Positions 1 through 10,494 of a stretch of 64,000 nt of DNA are shown piece after piece; positions within the stretch are counted from its first letter, which is position 1, and the number at the start of each line of letters is the position of its first letter. Source of the DNA: Staphylococcus muscae. GTDB lineage: Bacteria; Bacillota; Bacilli; Staphylococcales; Staphylococcaceae. Below the pieces are notes generated by a model. The model made no database searches and was not told where the DNA came from. It saw only the letters and a list, made by a program, of their open reading frames with translations. A program made the translations under genes and the position numbers. Location: assembly GCF_003019275.1 (NCBI RefSeq), contig NZ_CP027848.1, positions 62,001 to 126,000 of the forward strand, in the 5' to 3' direction.

Positions 1-2
1 CA

Positions 3-509
3 GATACAACAGATGAGGCAGTGATGAGAAGCTTAGGTATTCGTAACTTCGATCATGTCATTGTGTCTATCGGTGAAAACATACAAGCGAGTACGTTGAC
101 AACACTTATATTGAAAGAACTTGGTGTTAAAAAAGTGACAGCAAAAGCACAAAATGACTATCATGCGAAGATTCTCAATAAGATCGGTGCAGATACAGTC
201 GTACACCCAGAGCGTGATATGGGGCGCCGTATAGCGCATAATGTAGCAAGTGCAACCGTATTGGATTACCTCGAACTATCAGATGAACATTCAATCGTTG
301 AGATGAAGGCGACAGAATCAATGGCTGGCAAGACTTTGATTGACTTAGACATTCGTGCACAATATGGGATTAACATCATTGCGATTAAACGACGTAAAGA
401 AATTATTGTGTCACCAGATCCAGATATGGCATTGGAATTTGATGATATCTTGATTATGATTGGACATGATAATGATTTGACACGTTACGAAAAGAAAATT
501 GCACATTAA
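3..509 (+). CDS. ktrC: KtrC/TrkA-family K+ channel regulatory subunit (5' end outside window)
   Basis: The reading frame is open from the first bases of the window, so the start lies upstream and about 168 codons of a normally ~220-residue protein are visible. Seen: the second half of an RCK-N (Rossmann, NAD/ATP-binding) domain followed by an RCK-C domain (about the last 85 residues, from VEMKATESMAGKTL to the end). Known of the family: these cytosolic octameric rings gate KtrB/KtrD potassium channels, and the RCK-C domain of the staphylococcal protein binds c-di-AMP. Neighbour: it converges on rnjA, the same adjacency as B. subtilis ykqB (ktrC) with ykqC (rnjA), which supports the ktrC symbol. 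A shared hairpin terminates both. Confidence 0.85.
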   Translation, partial: DTTDEAVMRSLGIRNFDHVIVSIGENIQASTLTTLILKELGVKKVTAKAQNDYHAKILNKIGADTVVHPERDMGRRIAHNVASATVLDYLELSDEHSIVEMKATESMAGKTLIDLDIRAQYGINIIAIKRRKEIIVSPDPDMALEFDDILIMIGHDNDLTRYEKKIAH

Positions 510-517
510 GATATATA

Positions 518-556
518 AAAAAGGTCATTCCCATATTGATAGGGGATGACCTCTTT
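518..556. terminator. Bidirectional terminator between ktrC and rnjA
   Basis: The arms GGTCATTCCC (523-532) and GGGGATGACC (542-551) pair with one wobble. There is an A-run on the left and CTCTTT on the right, so the hairpin can end both converging genes. Confidence 0.8.
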
Positions 557-564
557 ACGTTTAT

Positions 565-2247
565 CTATTTTGTTTCATTAACCTTCATAATGACTGGTAA
601 AATCATTGGTTTACGTGCTGTTTGTTCATAGAGATATGGTTGTAAAGTTTCAATAATTGAAGACTTCACTTGATGCCATTGAATATCAGGTTGTTGATTT
701 AACTTTTGAATCACTTCTTGTTTGATTTTCTTCTGAGCATCATAAATCAACTGTCCAGATTCACGCATGTAGACGAAGCCACGTGAAATAATGTCTGGAC
801 CTGATAATAACTTGTTCGTATTGAAGTCAATGCTGACAACTACGATGACAAGTCCTTCTTCAGAGAGTAGTTTACGGTCGCGAATAACGACATTGCCGAT
901 ATCCCCGATGCCACTACCATCAACGAGAACGTTACCAGAAGGAATGCGGCCTGCTGTACGTGCAGAATCACGCGTGAGTGCAAGCACATCACCAATGTCA
1001 TGAATAAATACATTTTCTTCTTTCACGCCACAATCCACACCTGTTTGACCATGTGCCACGAGCATACGATACTCACCGTGAATCGGTAAGAAGTATTTCG
1101 GACGAATAAGGCGTAACATCAATTGTTGGTCGCCTTGAGAGCCGTGACCTGATGTATGGATGTTAGAAATCTTACTGTGAATGACTTCAGCACCCGCTTG
1201 GTATAGTGCATTGATTGTGCGGTTGATGCTCTTCGTATTACCTGGAATAGGTGATGAACTAAACACAACTGTATCTTCAGGGATGATTTTGATTTGTTTA
1301 TGTGTACCATTCGCAATACGTGACAGTGCTGCCATCGGTTCACCTTGAGAACCCGTACATAAAATCAATAATTCATGTTTTGGAATACTGTTGATTTTGC
1401 TTGGTTCTACAAACGTCTCAGGGGGTGCTTTAATATAACCGAGTTCAGTCCCAATCTTAATGTTGTTTTCCATCGAACGACCAAACGTCACAATTTTCCG
1501 GTTGTACTTCACCGCAGCTTCAACTGCTTGTTGCACACGATAAATATTCGATGCAAACGTTGCGAAGATAATACGTCCTGTACAGTTTCGGAATATCTTA
1601 TCTACATTTTGACCCACTTCACGTTCACTGAGTGTAAAGTCTGGAACGAGAGAGTTAGTAGAGTCAGATAGTAGACAAAGGACACCTTCATCACCAAGTT
1701 GCGCCATCTTAGCCATATTGGCAGGTGCGCCAACGGGTGTAAAGTCGAACTTAAAGTCACCTGTGTGCACGATTTTACCTTCAGGAGTGTCAACAATAAC
1801 ACCGTATGCTTCTGGGATACTATGTGTCGTTAGATAAAAGCTGACTTTAAAGTGCTTAGATTCTATAACACTATCTTCTGTAATTTCATTTAAAGAAGCA
1901 GTGCGCAATAATTTATGTTCTTCCAACTTGTTGCGAATCAAACCTAATGCAAGTGGACCACTATAAATAGGTACATTGATTTTTTTTAACAGGTAGGGCA
2001 CACCACCGATATGGTCTTCGTGACCATGCGTGATAACGAGTCCCACAATTTTATCTTGATTTTGTTCAAGATACGTGTAATCAGGAATGACATAGTCAAT
2101 CCCTAGTAGATTATCGTCAGGGAACTTAATACCTGCATCAATGATTAAGATTTCATCCTTATATTCTACGGCATAAGTGTTCTTACCAACCTCACCTAAA
2201 CCGCCAAGGGCATATACGCCAACCTCATTTTTTTGAAGTTGTTTCAT
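565..2247 (-). CDS. rnjA: Ribonuclease J1
   Basis: 560 residues, normal length for RNase J. It is a 5'-to-3' exo- and endoribonuclease that matures and degrades mRNA and 16S rRNA in the cytoplasm, usually with RNase J2. Seen: the metallo-beta-lactamase motif HGHEDH at residues 74-79 (zinc ligands), the inserted beta-CASP domain with SRIANGTH and the [10 protein letters not shown] segment, and a C-terminal dimerisation domain. The ATG overlaps the stop codon of rpoY by one base (TAATG), so the two are translated as a pair, as in B. subtilis ykzG-rnjA. No ribosome-binding site of its own is needed if translation is coupled. Confidence 0.97.
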   Translation of the reverse strand: MKQLQKNEVGVYALGGLGEVGKNTYAVEYKDEILIIDAGIKFPDDNLLGIDYVIPDYTYLEQNQDKIVGLVITHGHEDHIGGVPYLLKKINVPIYSGPLALGLIRNKLEEHKLLRTASLNEITEDSVIESKHFKVSFYLTTHSIPEAYGVIVDTPEGKIVHTGDFKFDFTPVGAPANMAKMAQLGDEGVLCLLSDSTNSLVPDFTLSEREVGQNVDKIFRNCTGRIIFATFASNIYRVQQAVEAAVKYNRKIVTFGRSMENNIKIGTELGYIKAPPETFVEPSKINSIPKHELLILCTGSQGEPMAALSRIANGTHKQIKIIPEDTVVFSSSPIPGNTKSINRTINALYQAGAEVIHSKISNIHTSGHGSQGDQQLMLRLIRPKYFLPIHGEYRMLVAHGQTGVDCGVKEENVFIHDIGDVLALTRDSARTAGRIPSGNVLVDGSGIGDIGNVVIRDRKLLSEEGLVIVVVSIDFNTNKLLSGPDIISRGFVYMRESGQLIYDAQKKIKQEVIQKLNQQPDIQWHQVKSSIIETLQPYLYEQTARKPMILPVIMKVNETK

Positions 2248-2462
2248 TATTCTGCGCGCTCCACATTAAAGTGTTCTGATTGCTGTTCATATTCTAAATG
2301 TGCGCCCTCTAATTTAGTTATGAATTCAATGTTATAATTACGCTCTTTCAAGAAGCGACGTACTTGTTCTTCAGTTTGTGCTTCAACATAAGTTGATTGT
2401 GTGTTTTCACGAACAATGACTTCATCGCGGTTATGTTGATAAAATACTTTAAAAATTGCCAT
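2247..2462 (-). CDS. rpoY: DNA-directed RNA polymerase epsilon subunit
   Basis: 71 residues beginning [15 protein letters not shown], the typical start of the YkzG/RpoY family. It is a small Firmicutes-specific subunit bound to core RNA polymerase; its fold resembles phage Gp2, and protection against phage has been proposed. I chose the start at 2462 because AGGAGG lies seven to eight bases upstream. A longer open frame exists (to 2624) but has no ribosome-binding site and no similarity to the family. The gene is the first of the rpoY-rnjA operon. Confidence 0.93.
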   Translation of the reverse strand: MAIFKVFYQHNRDEVIVRENTQSTYVEAQTEEQVRRFLKERNYNIEFITKLEGAHLEYEQQSEHFNVERAE

Positions 2463-2555
2463 TAATAAATGCCTCCTAGATACTACTTTGTTTATATTTG
2501 TGACAACCATACGATAACTCGTATCAGATACGTTCTGTGAAGAATGTAAGTATAA

Positions 2556-2584
2556 ATAAAAAATATGAATCGAATGAATGTCAA
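2556..2584 (-). promoter_or_regulatory. Probable promoter of rpoY-rnjA
   Basis: On the minus strand a perfect -35 TTGACA (2584-2579) is followed after 17 bases by TTTTAT (2561-2556), a weak -10. It sits about 95 bases before the rpoY start. Confidence 0.5.
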
Positions 2585-2869
2585 ACCTCTGTTTAACAGA
2601 ATTCAATTCATGGTTTACGATCATACCGTTGTCGTATGCTGTCGATCATTCAATTCCGTACTTGATGTGCGAGAGTTAGATGACTAATACTTTAGTACTA
2701 AACCTCGACCCAGTTAGTTTTATTTTACATGAACTTAGCTAATAAATAAAGCAGAATGTGAGAAAAGGGAATAGATAGGAAAGGGAGCGTATATGATTAT
2801 ATGAAATATTACGTTGTATTTATACAAAAATAGGGTATATAAGAAGTAGGATGAGATATCATCAAAAGA

Positions 2870-2980
2870 TGGATTTTGGCAGAACCAATACGATTTCAAC
2901 AAAATGTGAGAAATCATTTTGCTTATCATTCAGTTCTGCTCAAATCCAGAGCGTTGTTATCCTAGTAATCGGGACAACGC
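2870..2980. repeat. Inverted-repeat/hairpin element in the 518-base rpoY-def spacer
   Basis: The spacer 2463-2980 holds no gene I can support. Its def-proximal part is strongly structured. TGGATTTTGGCAGAAC (2870-2885) pairs with GTTCTGCTCAAATCCA (2933-2948) with two mismatches, and inside it GATTTC (2892-2897) can pair with GAAATC (2910-2915). A second hairpin, GCGTTGT (2951-2957) with ACAACGC (2974-2980), abuts the def stop codon. Neither has a good T-run in the def direction. It could be a def 3' processing/termination region or a degenerate intergenic repeat. Confidence 0.6.
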
Positions 2981-3532
2981 TTATACTTCAATGGCACCTT
3001 CACGAGGTGTGAGTGGGTTTTCTTTATCGATATGATCATAAAACATCACGCCGTTCAAGTGGTCGAGCTCATGTTGGAAAACAATAGCTGCATAACCACT
3101 TAGACGGTAACTGACTTCATTGCCGTCAATATCAAAGCCTTTTAATGTAATGCGATGATGACGATGTACGAGACCTGGAACATCTTCATCTACGCTTAAA
3201 CAACCTTCACCTGTTGGTAAGTAGGCATCTTGAACACTATGGCTGACAATTTTTGGATTTACGATGCCAAGATCATAAGATTTGCCATTGCCATCATCTG
3301 GGAGATAAACGGCAAACATGCGTTTTGGCACATTGATTTGCGGTGCAGCAAGACCGACGCCACTGCGCAATTGATATTTTTCAATCATTTCAGGGTCTTG
3401 ACTGTTATGCAAGAATTCTTGCATATCTAAAAGTGTTTGTCTTTCTTCTTCTGTGAGTGGAAATGTAAGTGCTTCTGCTTTTTGACGAAGCGTTGGATGT
3501 CCATCACGTATAATATCTTTCATTGTTAACAT
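2981..3532 (-). CDS. def: Peptide deformylase
   Basis: 183 residues, the length of S. aureus Def (a type II deformylase). It removes the N-formyl group from nascent proteins using Fe(II)/Zn. The three metal/catalytic motifs are present: GVGLAAPQI (58-66), EGCLS (109-113, the Cys ligand) and HELDH (154-158, two His ligands and the catalytic Glu). The start [15 protein letters not shown] matches the S. aureus protein and has AAGGAAGGTG upstream; a start eight codons earlier is possible but unlikely. It is transcribed divergently from the lipoprotein gene. An extended -10 (TGATATATT, minus strand near 3560-3555) could drive it. Confidence 0.96.
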   Translation of the reverse strand: MLTMKDIIRDGHPTLRQKAEALTFPLTEEERQTLLDMQEFLHNSQDPEMIEKYQLRSGVGLAAPQINVPKRMFAVYLPDDGNGKSYDLGIVNPKIVSHSVQDAYLPTGEGCLSVDEDVPGLVHRHHRITLKGFDIDGNEVSYRLSGYAAIVFQHELDHLNGVMFYDHIDKENPLTPREGAIEV

Positions 3533-3635
3533 ATTGACACCTTCCTTATGTAACAATATATCAAAAATCTGTGTGTGTTTGCATTATTTAATTTTGCTAT
3601 TATGATTTCGATTCATTGAACTTCCTTATTATTGT

Positions 3636-3664
3636 TTGCTTTATCTCTATGTTTTATCTAAAAT
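3636..3664 (+). promoter_or_regulatory. Promoter of the YkyA-like lipoprotein gene
   Basis: -35 TTGCTT (3636-3641), 17-base spacer, -10 TAAAAT (3659-3664), 32 bases before the start codon. This is a good vegetative sigma-factor match. Confidence 0.65.
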
Positions 3665-3696
3665 GACGAGTGACAGTGAAGGAGGTTTAATGGCTA

Positions 3697-4328
3697 ATGA
3701 AAATGAAAAAAACAGCCGGAATCGCATTAGCAGCGACAGTATTATTAGTAGGATGTAACAAAGATGGAGAACAGATAGATAATTATAATGAACATTTGAG
3801 TAATCTTCAAAGAGTAGAAGCACCTATTCAGAAGGTTAATAATGAAATGAACAAGTTAGAGAAAGAAAAAGAAAAAATCTCTAAAGAAATCACTGGAAAA
3901 GATATTTCACAAGTTCAGGACAAAGTGTCAACATTTTTAGATAATGCAGATAAACGTCAAGAGCAGCTAAAAAAAGAAGAAGCGGCAATGAACGAGTCTA
4001 AAAAAGTTTTCGAAAAGATGAAGAAAACAACAAATAAAATTGAAGACGAAGCAGATAAGAAAGAACTTAGTGAATTTAATGATGCGGTAGCAGATAAGTA
4101 CAAAAAGCATGAAGCATTTATCAACGGGTACAAAAACTTAATCAATAAAGAGAAAGATTTATTCGGATATTTCCAAGATGAATCTGGTACACAAGAAGGT
4201 GTCGATGAACGCTCGAAGGCAATACAATCTGCACAAAAAGAAATGAATGATACAGTTAAAGCGTATTCAAAATCAATTCGTAAGATGCAATCAGAGAGAC
4301 GCGACGTAGAAGAAGTAATCAATAATTA

Positions 4329-4329
<1 letters not shown>
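3697..4329 (+). CDS. YkyA-like lipoprotein (putative cell-wall-associated)
   Basis: 210 residues. The signal peptide ends in a lipobox (LLVGC, Cys20), so the mature protein is predicted to be lipid-anchored on the outer face of the membrane. The remainder is almost entirely charged alpha-helix with heptad-like Lys/Glu/Leu content, as in the YkyA family (annotated as putative cell-wall-binding lipoproteins; no established function). In S. aureus the same gene lies between def and pdhA. I chose 3697 because GGAGG at 3681-3685 is about 11 bases upstream. The ATG at 3690 is out of frame, and 3703 would be too far from the ribosome-binding site. Confidence 0.88.
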
Positions 4330-5596
<1,267 letters not shown>

Positions 5597-5599
5597 GCC

Positions 5600-6577
5600 A
5601 TGGCACAAATGACAATGGTTCAAGCGATTAACAACGCGCTAGCAACTGAACTTAAAAACGACGAAAACACTTTGATCTTTGGTGAAGACGTTGGTGTTAA
5701 CGGTGGTGTATTCCGTGTAACTGAAGGTTTACAAAAAGAATTCGGTGAAGACCGTGTATTCGACACACCTTTAGCTGAATCAGGTATTGGTGGTTTAGCC
5801 TTAGGTCTATCGACTCAAGGTTACCGTCCAATCATGGAAGTCCAGTTCTTAGGTTTCATATTCGAAGTATTCGACTCAGTAGCTGGACAAATTGCACGTC
5901 ACCGTTTCCGTAGCGGTAACTCAAAGGTTGCACCAGTAACAATCCGTACACCATTTGGTGGTGGGGTGCACACACCTGAACTTCACGCAGATAACCTAGA
6001 AGGTATTCTTGCTCAATCACCAGGTCTTAAAGTAGTTATCCCTTCAGGCCCTTATGATGCGAAAGGTTTACTTATCGAAAGTATCCGTAGCAACGACCCT
6101 GTTGCATACCTTGAGCACATGAAGTTATACCGTTCATTCCGTGAAGAAGTACCTGAAGAAGAGTACACAATCGAACTTGGTAAAGCCAACGTTAAACGTG
6201 AAGGTACAGATTTAACAATCATCACTTATGGTGCAATGGTTCAAGAGTCAATGAAAGCTGCTGAAGAACTTGAAAAAGAAGGACATTCAATCGAAGTGAT
6301 TGACTTACGTACAGTTCAACCATTAGATGTTGATACATTAGTTGCTTCAACAGAAAAAACTGGACGTGTTGTAGTTGTTCAAGAAGCACAAAAACAAGCT
6401 GGTGTAGGCGCTAACGTCGTTTCTGAATTATCAGAGCGTGCAATTCTTTCATTAGAAGCACCTATCGGACGTGTAGCAGCACCAGACACAATCTATCCAT
6501 TCACACAAGCTGAGAATGTATGGTTACCAAATAAAAATGATATCATTGAAAAAGTAAAAGAAACATTAGAATTCTAA
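5600..6577 (+). CDS. pdhB: Pyruvate dehydrogenase E1 component, beta subunit
   Basis: 325 residues, family length. It is a transketolase-like beta chain that completes the E1 active site. Seen: the conserved [17 protein letters not shown] start region, the cofactor-domain [14 protein letters not shown], and the C-terminal transketolase domain with DLRTVQPLD. It begins three bases after the pdhA stop, and its ribosome-binding site (GAAGGAG) lies in the last codons of pdhA, so the two subunits are translated together. Confidence 0.96.
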   Translation: MAQMTMVQAINNALATELKNDENTLIFGEDVGVNGGVFRVTEGLQKEFGEDRVFDTPLAESGIGGLALGLSTQGYRPIMEVQFLGFIFEVFDSVAGQIARHRFRSGNSKVAPVTIRTPFGGGVHTPELHADNLEGILAQSPGLKVVIPSGPYDAKGLLIESIRSNDPVAYLEHMKLYRSFREEVPEEEYTIELGKANVKREGTDLTIITYGAMVQESMKAAEELEKEGHSIEVIDLRTVQPLDVDTLVASTEKTGRVVVVQEAQKQAGVGANVVSELSERAILSLEAPIGRVAAPDTIYPFTQAENVWLPNKNDIIEKVKETLEF

Positions 6578-6625
6578 TAACAGTTAAATTGTTAGGTGAG
6601 TTGTCTCTTTTGAGCAATGATGCAT

Positions 6626-6692
6626 AAAAGTAAGCTCGCTTTGTAAAAACATTCACTGATGTTGAGTGATTTGCATTTGGCGAGCTGCTTTT
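6626..6692 (+). other. Long RNA hairpin in the pdhB-pdhC spacer
   Basis: In the 177-base gap, AAAAG (6626-6630) and AGCTCGC (6633-6639) pair with GCGAGCT (6680-6686) and CTTTT (6688-6692). Inside the loop TCACT (6653-6657) pairs with AGTGA (6665-6669). There is no clean T-run, so an mRNA processing or stabilising element is more likely than a strong terminator. Confidence 0.6.
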
Positions 6693-6754
6693 GAGATATA
6701 AAATCAACGTCTTTAAACAGACAAAAAATTGATGTAAAAATAGGAGGAAACAAC

Positions 6755-8056
6755 GTGGCATTTGAATTTAAATTACCAGATATTGGTGAAGGTATCCACG
6801 AAGGTGAAATTGTAAAATGGTTTATTAAAGCTGGAGATACAATTGAAGAAGATGATATTCTATGTGAAGTACAAAACGACAAATCAGTTGTTGAAATTCC
6901 ATCTCCTGTAACAGGAACAATTGAAGAAGTAGTTGTAGAAGAAGGTACAGTTGCAGTCGTTGGTGACACAATTGTAAAAATCGACGCTCCAGATGCAGGT
7001 GACATCCAGTTCAAAGGTGGACATGATGAAGAACCTCAAGAAGAAGCGCCAAAAGAAGAAGTAAAAGAAGAAACAAAAGAAGCACCTGCTGCAGCCCCTC
7101 AAGCAGATGTAGAAGTTGACGAAAACCGCATGATCAAAGCAATGCCTTCAGTGCGTAAATATGCACGTGACAACAATGTGAACATTAAGGCTGTTAATGG
7201 TAGCGGTAAAAATGGTAGAATTACAAAAGAGGATGTTGATGCATACTTAAACGGCGGTGGCCAAGCGGCTGCAACTGAAACAGCATCAGCTGAATCAACA
7301 GAAGCAAGCGCACCAGCAGCGTCTGCAGCACCAGCAGCATCAGCTGAAGGTGAATTCCCAGAAACAACAGAAAAAATCCCTGCAATGCGTAAGGCGATTG
7401 CAAAAGCAATGGTTAACTCTAAACACACTGCGCCTCACGTAACATTAATGGATGAAATCGATGTTCAAGCATTATGGGATCACCGTAAAAAATTCAAAGA
7501 AGTTGCTGCTGAGCAAGGTACGAAGCTTACATTCTTACCATACGTTGTAAAAGCATTAGTTTCAGCATTGAAAAAATATCCAGCGCTTAATACTTCATTC
7601 AATGAAGAAGAAGGCGTAGTTGTTCATAAACATTACTGGAATATCGGTATCGCAGCTGACACTGAAAGAGGTTTATTAGTACCAGTTGTTAAGCATGCTG
7701 ATCGTAAATCAATGTTCCAAATTTCTGATGAAATCAACGAACTTGCTGTTAAAGCACGTGATGGTAAATTAACTTCTGACGAAATGAAAGGTGCTACATG
7801 CACAATCAGTAACATTGGTTCTGCTGGTGGACAATGGTTCACACCAGTTATCAATCACCCAGAAGTTGCAATCTTAGGTATTGGTCGTATCGCACAAAAA
7901 CCTATCGTTAAAGATGGTGAAATTGTTGCAGCACCAGTATTATCATTGTCATTAAGCTTTGACCACAGACAAATTGATGGTGCAACAGGTCAAAACGCAA
8001 TGAACCACATCAAGCGTTTATTAAACAATCCAGAACTATTATTAATGGAGGGGTAA
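6755..8056 (+). CDS. pdhC: Dihydrolipoamide acetyltransferase (PDH E2)
   Basis: 433 residues. It is the core of the pyruvate dehydrogenase complex and transfers acetyl from lipoamide to CoA. Domains in order: one lipoyl domain (lipoyl Lys43 in [10 protein letters not shown]), an acidic/Ala-rich linker, an E1/E3-binding domain (about 125-165, [14 protein letters not shown]), a second Ala/Ser-rich linker, and a catalytic domain ending with the DHRQIDG active-site motif (His about 404). The start is GTG with AGGAGG upstream, and the translation ([20 protein letters not shown]) matches the S. aureus start. It is separated from pdhB by a 177-base spacer carrying a hairpin. Confidence 0.96.
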   Translation: MAFEFKLPDIGEGIHEGEIVKWFIKAGDTIEEDDILCEVQNDKSVVEIPSPVTGTIEEVVVEEGTVAVVGDTIVKIDAPDAGDIQFKGGHDEEPQEEAPKEEVKEETKEAPAAAPQADVEVDENRMIKAMPSVRKYARDNNVNIKAVNGSGKNGRITKEDVDAYLNGGGQAAATETASAESTEASAPAASAAPAASAEGEFPETTEKIPAMRKAIAKAMVNSKHTAPHVTLMDEIDVQALWDHRKKFKEVAAEQGTKLTFLPYVVKALVSALKKYPALNTSFNEEEGVVVHKHYWNIGIAADTERGLLVPVVKHADRKSMFQISDEINELAVKARDGKLTSDEMKGATCTISNIGSAGGQWFTPVINHPEVAILGIGRIAQKPIVKDGEIVAAPVLSLSLSFDHRQIDGATGQNAMNHIKRLLNNPELLLMEG

Positions 8057-8059
8057 AAC

Positions 8060-9466
8060 ATGGTAGTCGGAGATTTTCCAATTGAAACAGATACTATTGT
8101 CATCGGAGCAGGTCCTGGTGGATACGTTGCAGCAATTCGTGCAGCGCAATTAGGACAAAAAGTAACAATCGTTGAGAAAGGCAACCTTGGTGGTGTTTGT
8201 CTTAACGTTGGGTGTATCCCATCAAAAGCACTTTTAAATGCTTCTCACCGTTATGATCACGCACAACACGGTGAAGAGTTAGGTATTACAGCTGAAAACG
8301 TAACTTTAGACTTTGGTAAAGTTCAAGAGTTCAAAGGTTCTGTTGTAAACAAATTAACAGGCGGTGTTGAAGGGTTACTTAAAGGTAACAAAGTTGAAAT
8401 CGTTAAAGGTGAAGCTTACTTCGTTGACGGTAACAGCTTACGTGTTATGGACGAGTCAAGTGCACAAACTTACAACTTCAAAAACGCGATTATTGCAACT
8501 GGTTCACGCCCAATTGAAATTCCTAACTTCAAATTTGGTGGCCGTGTATTAGATTCAACAGGTGCATTAAACTTACAAGAAGTACCTAAAAAATTAGTTG
8601 TAGTCGGTGGCGGTTACATCGGTTCTGAGTTAGGTACAGCATATGCTAACTTCGGTACTGAAGTAACAATTCTTGAAGGTGCGAAAGAAATCCTTGGTGG
8701 ATTCGAGAAACAAATGGTTGCACCAGTTAAGAAGAAAATGAAAGCTAAAGGTATGACAATTGAAACAGAAGCTTTAGCAAAATCAGCTGAAGAAACTGAC
8801 AACGGCGTAAAAGTAACTTATGAAGTAAAAGGCGAAGAGAAAACAATCGAAGCTGACTACGTATTAGTTACTGTTGGTCGTCGTCCAAACACTGATGAAC
8901 TAGGCTTAGAAGAAGCGGGTGTTAAACTTACAGACCGTGGTTTAGTTGAAGTTGACAAACAAGGCCGTTCTTCAGTAAACAGTATCTTTGCAATTGGTGA
9001 CATTGTTCCGGGTCTTCCATTAGCACATAAAGCAAGCTACGAAGCAAAAGTAGCTGCAGAAGCAATTGCAGGACAAAATGCAGAAGTAGACTACATTGGT
9101 ATGCCTGCTGTATGCTTCACTGAGCCTGAACTTGCACAAGTAGGTTACACAGAAGCACAAGCAAAAGAAGAAGGTATTGCTTACAAAGCTTCTAAATTCC
9201 CTTACCAAGCAAATGGTCGTGCGTTATCATTAAATGATACAGACGGTTTCGTTAAGTTGATTACACTTAAAGAAGACGACACATTAATCGGTGCTCAAGT
9301 AGTTGGTACAAGTGCTTCTGACGTTATCTCTGAATTAGGTCTTGCTATTGAAGCAGGTATGAATGCAGAAGATATCGCATTAACAGTTCACGCTCACCCA
9401 ACTTTAGGTGAAATGAGCATGGAAGCTGCTGAAAAAGCAATCGGTTTACCAATCCACACAATGTAA
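8060..9466 (+). CDS. pdhD: Dihydrolipoamide dehydrogenase (PDH E3)
   Basis: 468 residues, typical. It is an FAD enzyme that reoxidises dihydrolipoamide with NAD+. Seen: the FAD dinucleotide fold [10 protein letters not shown] (17-26), the redox disulfide Cys47/Cys52 in [13 protein letters not shown], the NAD-binding [10 protein letters not shown], the second FAD motif FAIGDIVPG, and the C-terminal catalytic His-Glu region HAHPTLGEM. It starts three bases after pdhC and is the last gene of the pdh operon. A hairpin terminator follows. Confidence 0.97.
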   Translation: MVVGDFPIETDTIVIGAGPGGYVAAIRAAQLGQKVTIVEKGNLGGVCLNVGCIPSKALLNASHRYDHAQHGEELGITAENVTLDFGKVQEFKGSVVNKLTGGVEGLLKGNKVEIVKGEAYFVDGNSLRVMDESSAQTYNFKNAIIATGSRPIEIPNFKFGGRVLDSTGALNLQEVPKKLVVVGGGYIGSELGTAYANFGTEVTILEGAKEILGGFEKQMVAPVKKKMKAKGMTIETEALAKSAEETDNGVKVTYEVKGEEKTIEADYVLVTVGRRPNTDELGLEEAGVKLTDRGLVEVDKQGRSSVNSIFAIGDIVPGLPLAHKASYEAKVAAEAIAGQNAEVDYIGMPAVCFTEPELAQVGYTEAQAKEEGIAYKASKFPYQANGRALSLNDTDGFVKLITLKEDDTLIGAQVVGTSASDVISELGLAIEAGMNAEDIALTVHAHPTLGEMSMEAAEKAIGLPIHTM

Positions 9467-9490
9467 TCATTTTGTGTTGATATATCAAAA

Positions 9491-9525
9491 GGAGGCTGAG
9501 CTCTCATGCTCAGTCTCTTTTTCTG
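9491..9525 (+). terminator. Terminator of the pdh operon
   Basis: GAGGCTGAG (9492-9500) pairs with CTCAGTCTC (9509-9517), followed by a T-rich tract. Confidence 0.8.
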
Positions 9526-9545
9526 TTTGAAGGAGGGTCTGTGAC

Positions 9546-9818
9546 ATGGAATACCAATATCCAATTGATGTTGATTGGACGCAAGAAGAAATGGTCGATG
9601 TGATTTCATTTTTCAATGCGATAGAATCATACTATGAATCTTCAGTCGAGCGTGAGACGTTGATAGAACGTTATCGTGCTTTTAAGAAGGTAGTTCCAGG
9701 TAAAGCAGATGAGAAAAATATTTTCTCAGAATTCAAAGCGAGCAGTGGTTATGACAGCTATCTCGTAATGAAAAAAGCGAAGAATGAAACTGAACAGAAA
9801 ACTTTGCATAATCGCTAA
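9546..9818 (+). CDS. UPF0223 family protein
   Basis: 90 residues starting MEYQYPIDVDWTQEEM, the signature N-terminus of UPF0223 (B. subtilis YktA-like), found at the same place after pdhD in S. aureus. It is a small, acidic, helical, soluble protein; no function is established. AAGGAGGG precedes the ATG. It sits between two hairpins, so it may be a monocistronic unit. Confidence 0.85.
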   Translation: MEYQYPIDVDWTQEEMVDVISFFNAIESYYESSVERETLIERYRAFKKVVPGKADEKNIFSEFKASSGYDSYLVMKKAKNETEQKTLHNR

Positions 9819-9834
9819 AAAATGGTTGTAATTC

Positions 9835-9908
9835 AAGCTGTATTTTGTTATTTTTATTAAGCGTTAAACAAAATGTTTAGTAAAAGTAAACTTAATACAG
9901 CTTTTTTT
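9835..9908 (+). terminator. Large hairpin terminator after the UPF0223 gene
   Basis: AAGCTGTATT (9835-9844) pairs perfectly with AATACAGCTT (9894-9903), followed by seven Ts. The 49-base loop is itself symmetric (GTTTA at 9875-9879, TAAAC at 9887-9891; ATTAAG and CTTAAT nearby), so it may also hold an operator for the regulator gene just downstream. Confidence 0.7.
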
Positions 9909-9942
9909 GTATATGTATTTATAAAGACGAGTAGGTGAAGTC

Positions 9943-10482
9943 GTGGAAATTGGTCAAAAGATAAGGAATTTGCGACATCTTAAAAATTTGACGCAGGAAG
10001 AATTAGGTGAACGGACTGATTTGTCTAAAGGATATATTTCACAAATAGAGAGCAATAAAACATCTCCAAGCATGGAGACATTTCTCAATATCCTTGAGGT
10101 GCTAGGTACCACACCACGTGACTTTTTTGAGCAACAAGAAATAACAAAGGTGCATTACCCAAAGCATGAACAACTCACTTATGATGAGAGTGACAAAGGA
10201 TATTTTCTGCAATGGCCAGTAAAAACATCCAACGAATTCGAAATGGAACCGCTCATTTTAAAGTTACAACCACAAGCATCATATAAGACATTTGAAGCTT
10301 CAATGTCAGATACGTTTATTTATTGCTTAGAAGGCACAGTGACTTTGACATTGGGGGATGAATTCTTTGATGCACAACAAGGTGATGCACTTTATTTTAA
10401 AGCAACTCATGCACATAAATTATCGAATCATGGAGATGTTGAAGCACGTCTACTACTTGTTGCAACATCATCTTACTTATAG
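9943..10482 (+). CDS. XRE-type HTH regulator with C-terminal cupin domain
   Basis: 179 residues. The N-terminal ~65 residues are a Cro/C1-type helix-turn-helix (LTQEELGERTDLSKGYISQ and SPSMETFLNIL). The C-terminal ~70 residues are a cupin_2 barrel (YCLEGTVTLTLGDEFFDAQQGDALYF...HKLSNHG). This architecture is that of PuuR-like regulators that sense a small ligand. It ends 12 bases before potA and is translated from a GTG start. Inference: it is the local, probably polyamine-responsive, repressor or activator of potABCD. Confidence 0.88.
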   Translation: MEIGQKIRNLRHLKNLTQEELGERTDLSKGYISQIESNKTSPSMETFLNILEVLGTTPRDFFEQQEITKVHYPKHEQLTYDESDKGYFLQWPVKTSNEFEMEPLILKLQPQASYKTFEASMSDTFIYCLEGTVTLTLGDEFFDAQQGDALYFKATHAHKLSNHGDVEARLLLVATSSYL

Positions 10483-10494
10483 GAGGAAACGCAC

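Noticed and set aside
2463..2624. N-terminal extension of rpoY
   Set aside because: The family start MAIFKVFY at 2462 has AGGAGG; the extension covers the promoter.
2735..2929. 64-codon minus-strand frame in the rpoY-def spacer
   Set aside because: Low-complexity Tyr/Phe/Ile/Ser composition typical of AT-rich non-coding DNA, no ribosome-binding site, overlaps inverted repeats.
3957..4322. 121-codon Ser/Phe-rich minus-strand frame inside the lipoprotein gene
   Set aside because: Shadow of the Lys/Glu/Asp-rich helical coding sequence.
7099..7428. Ala/Ser-rich minus-strand frames inside pdhC
   Set aside because: They are antisense to the Ala-rich linker of E2; composition follows from codon bias of the real gene.
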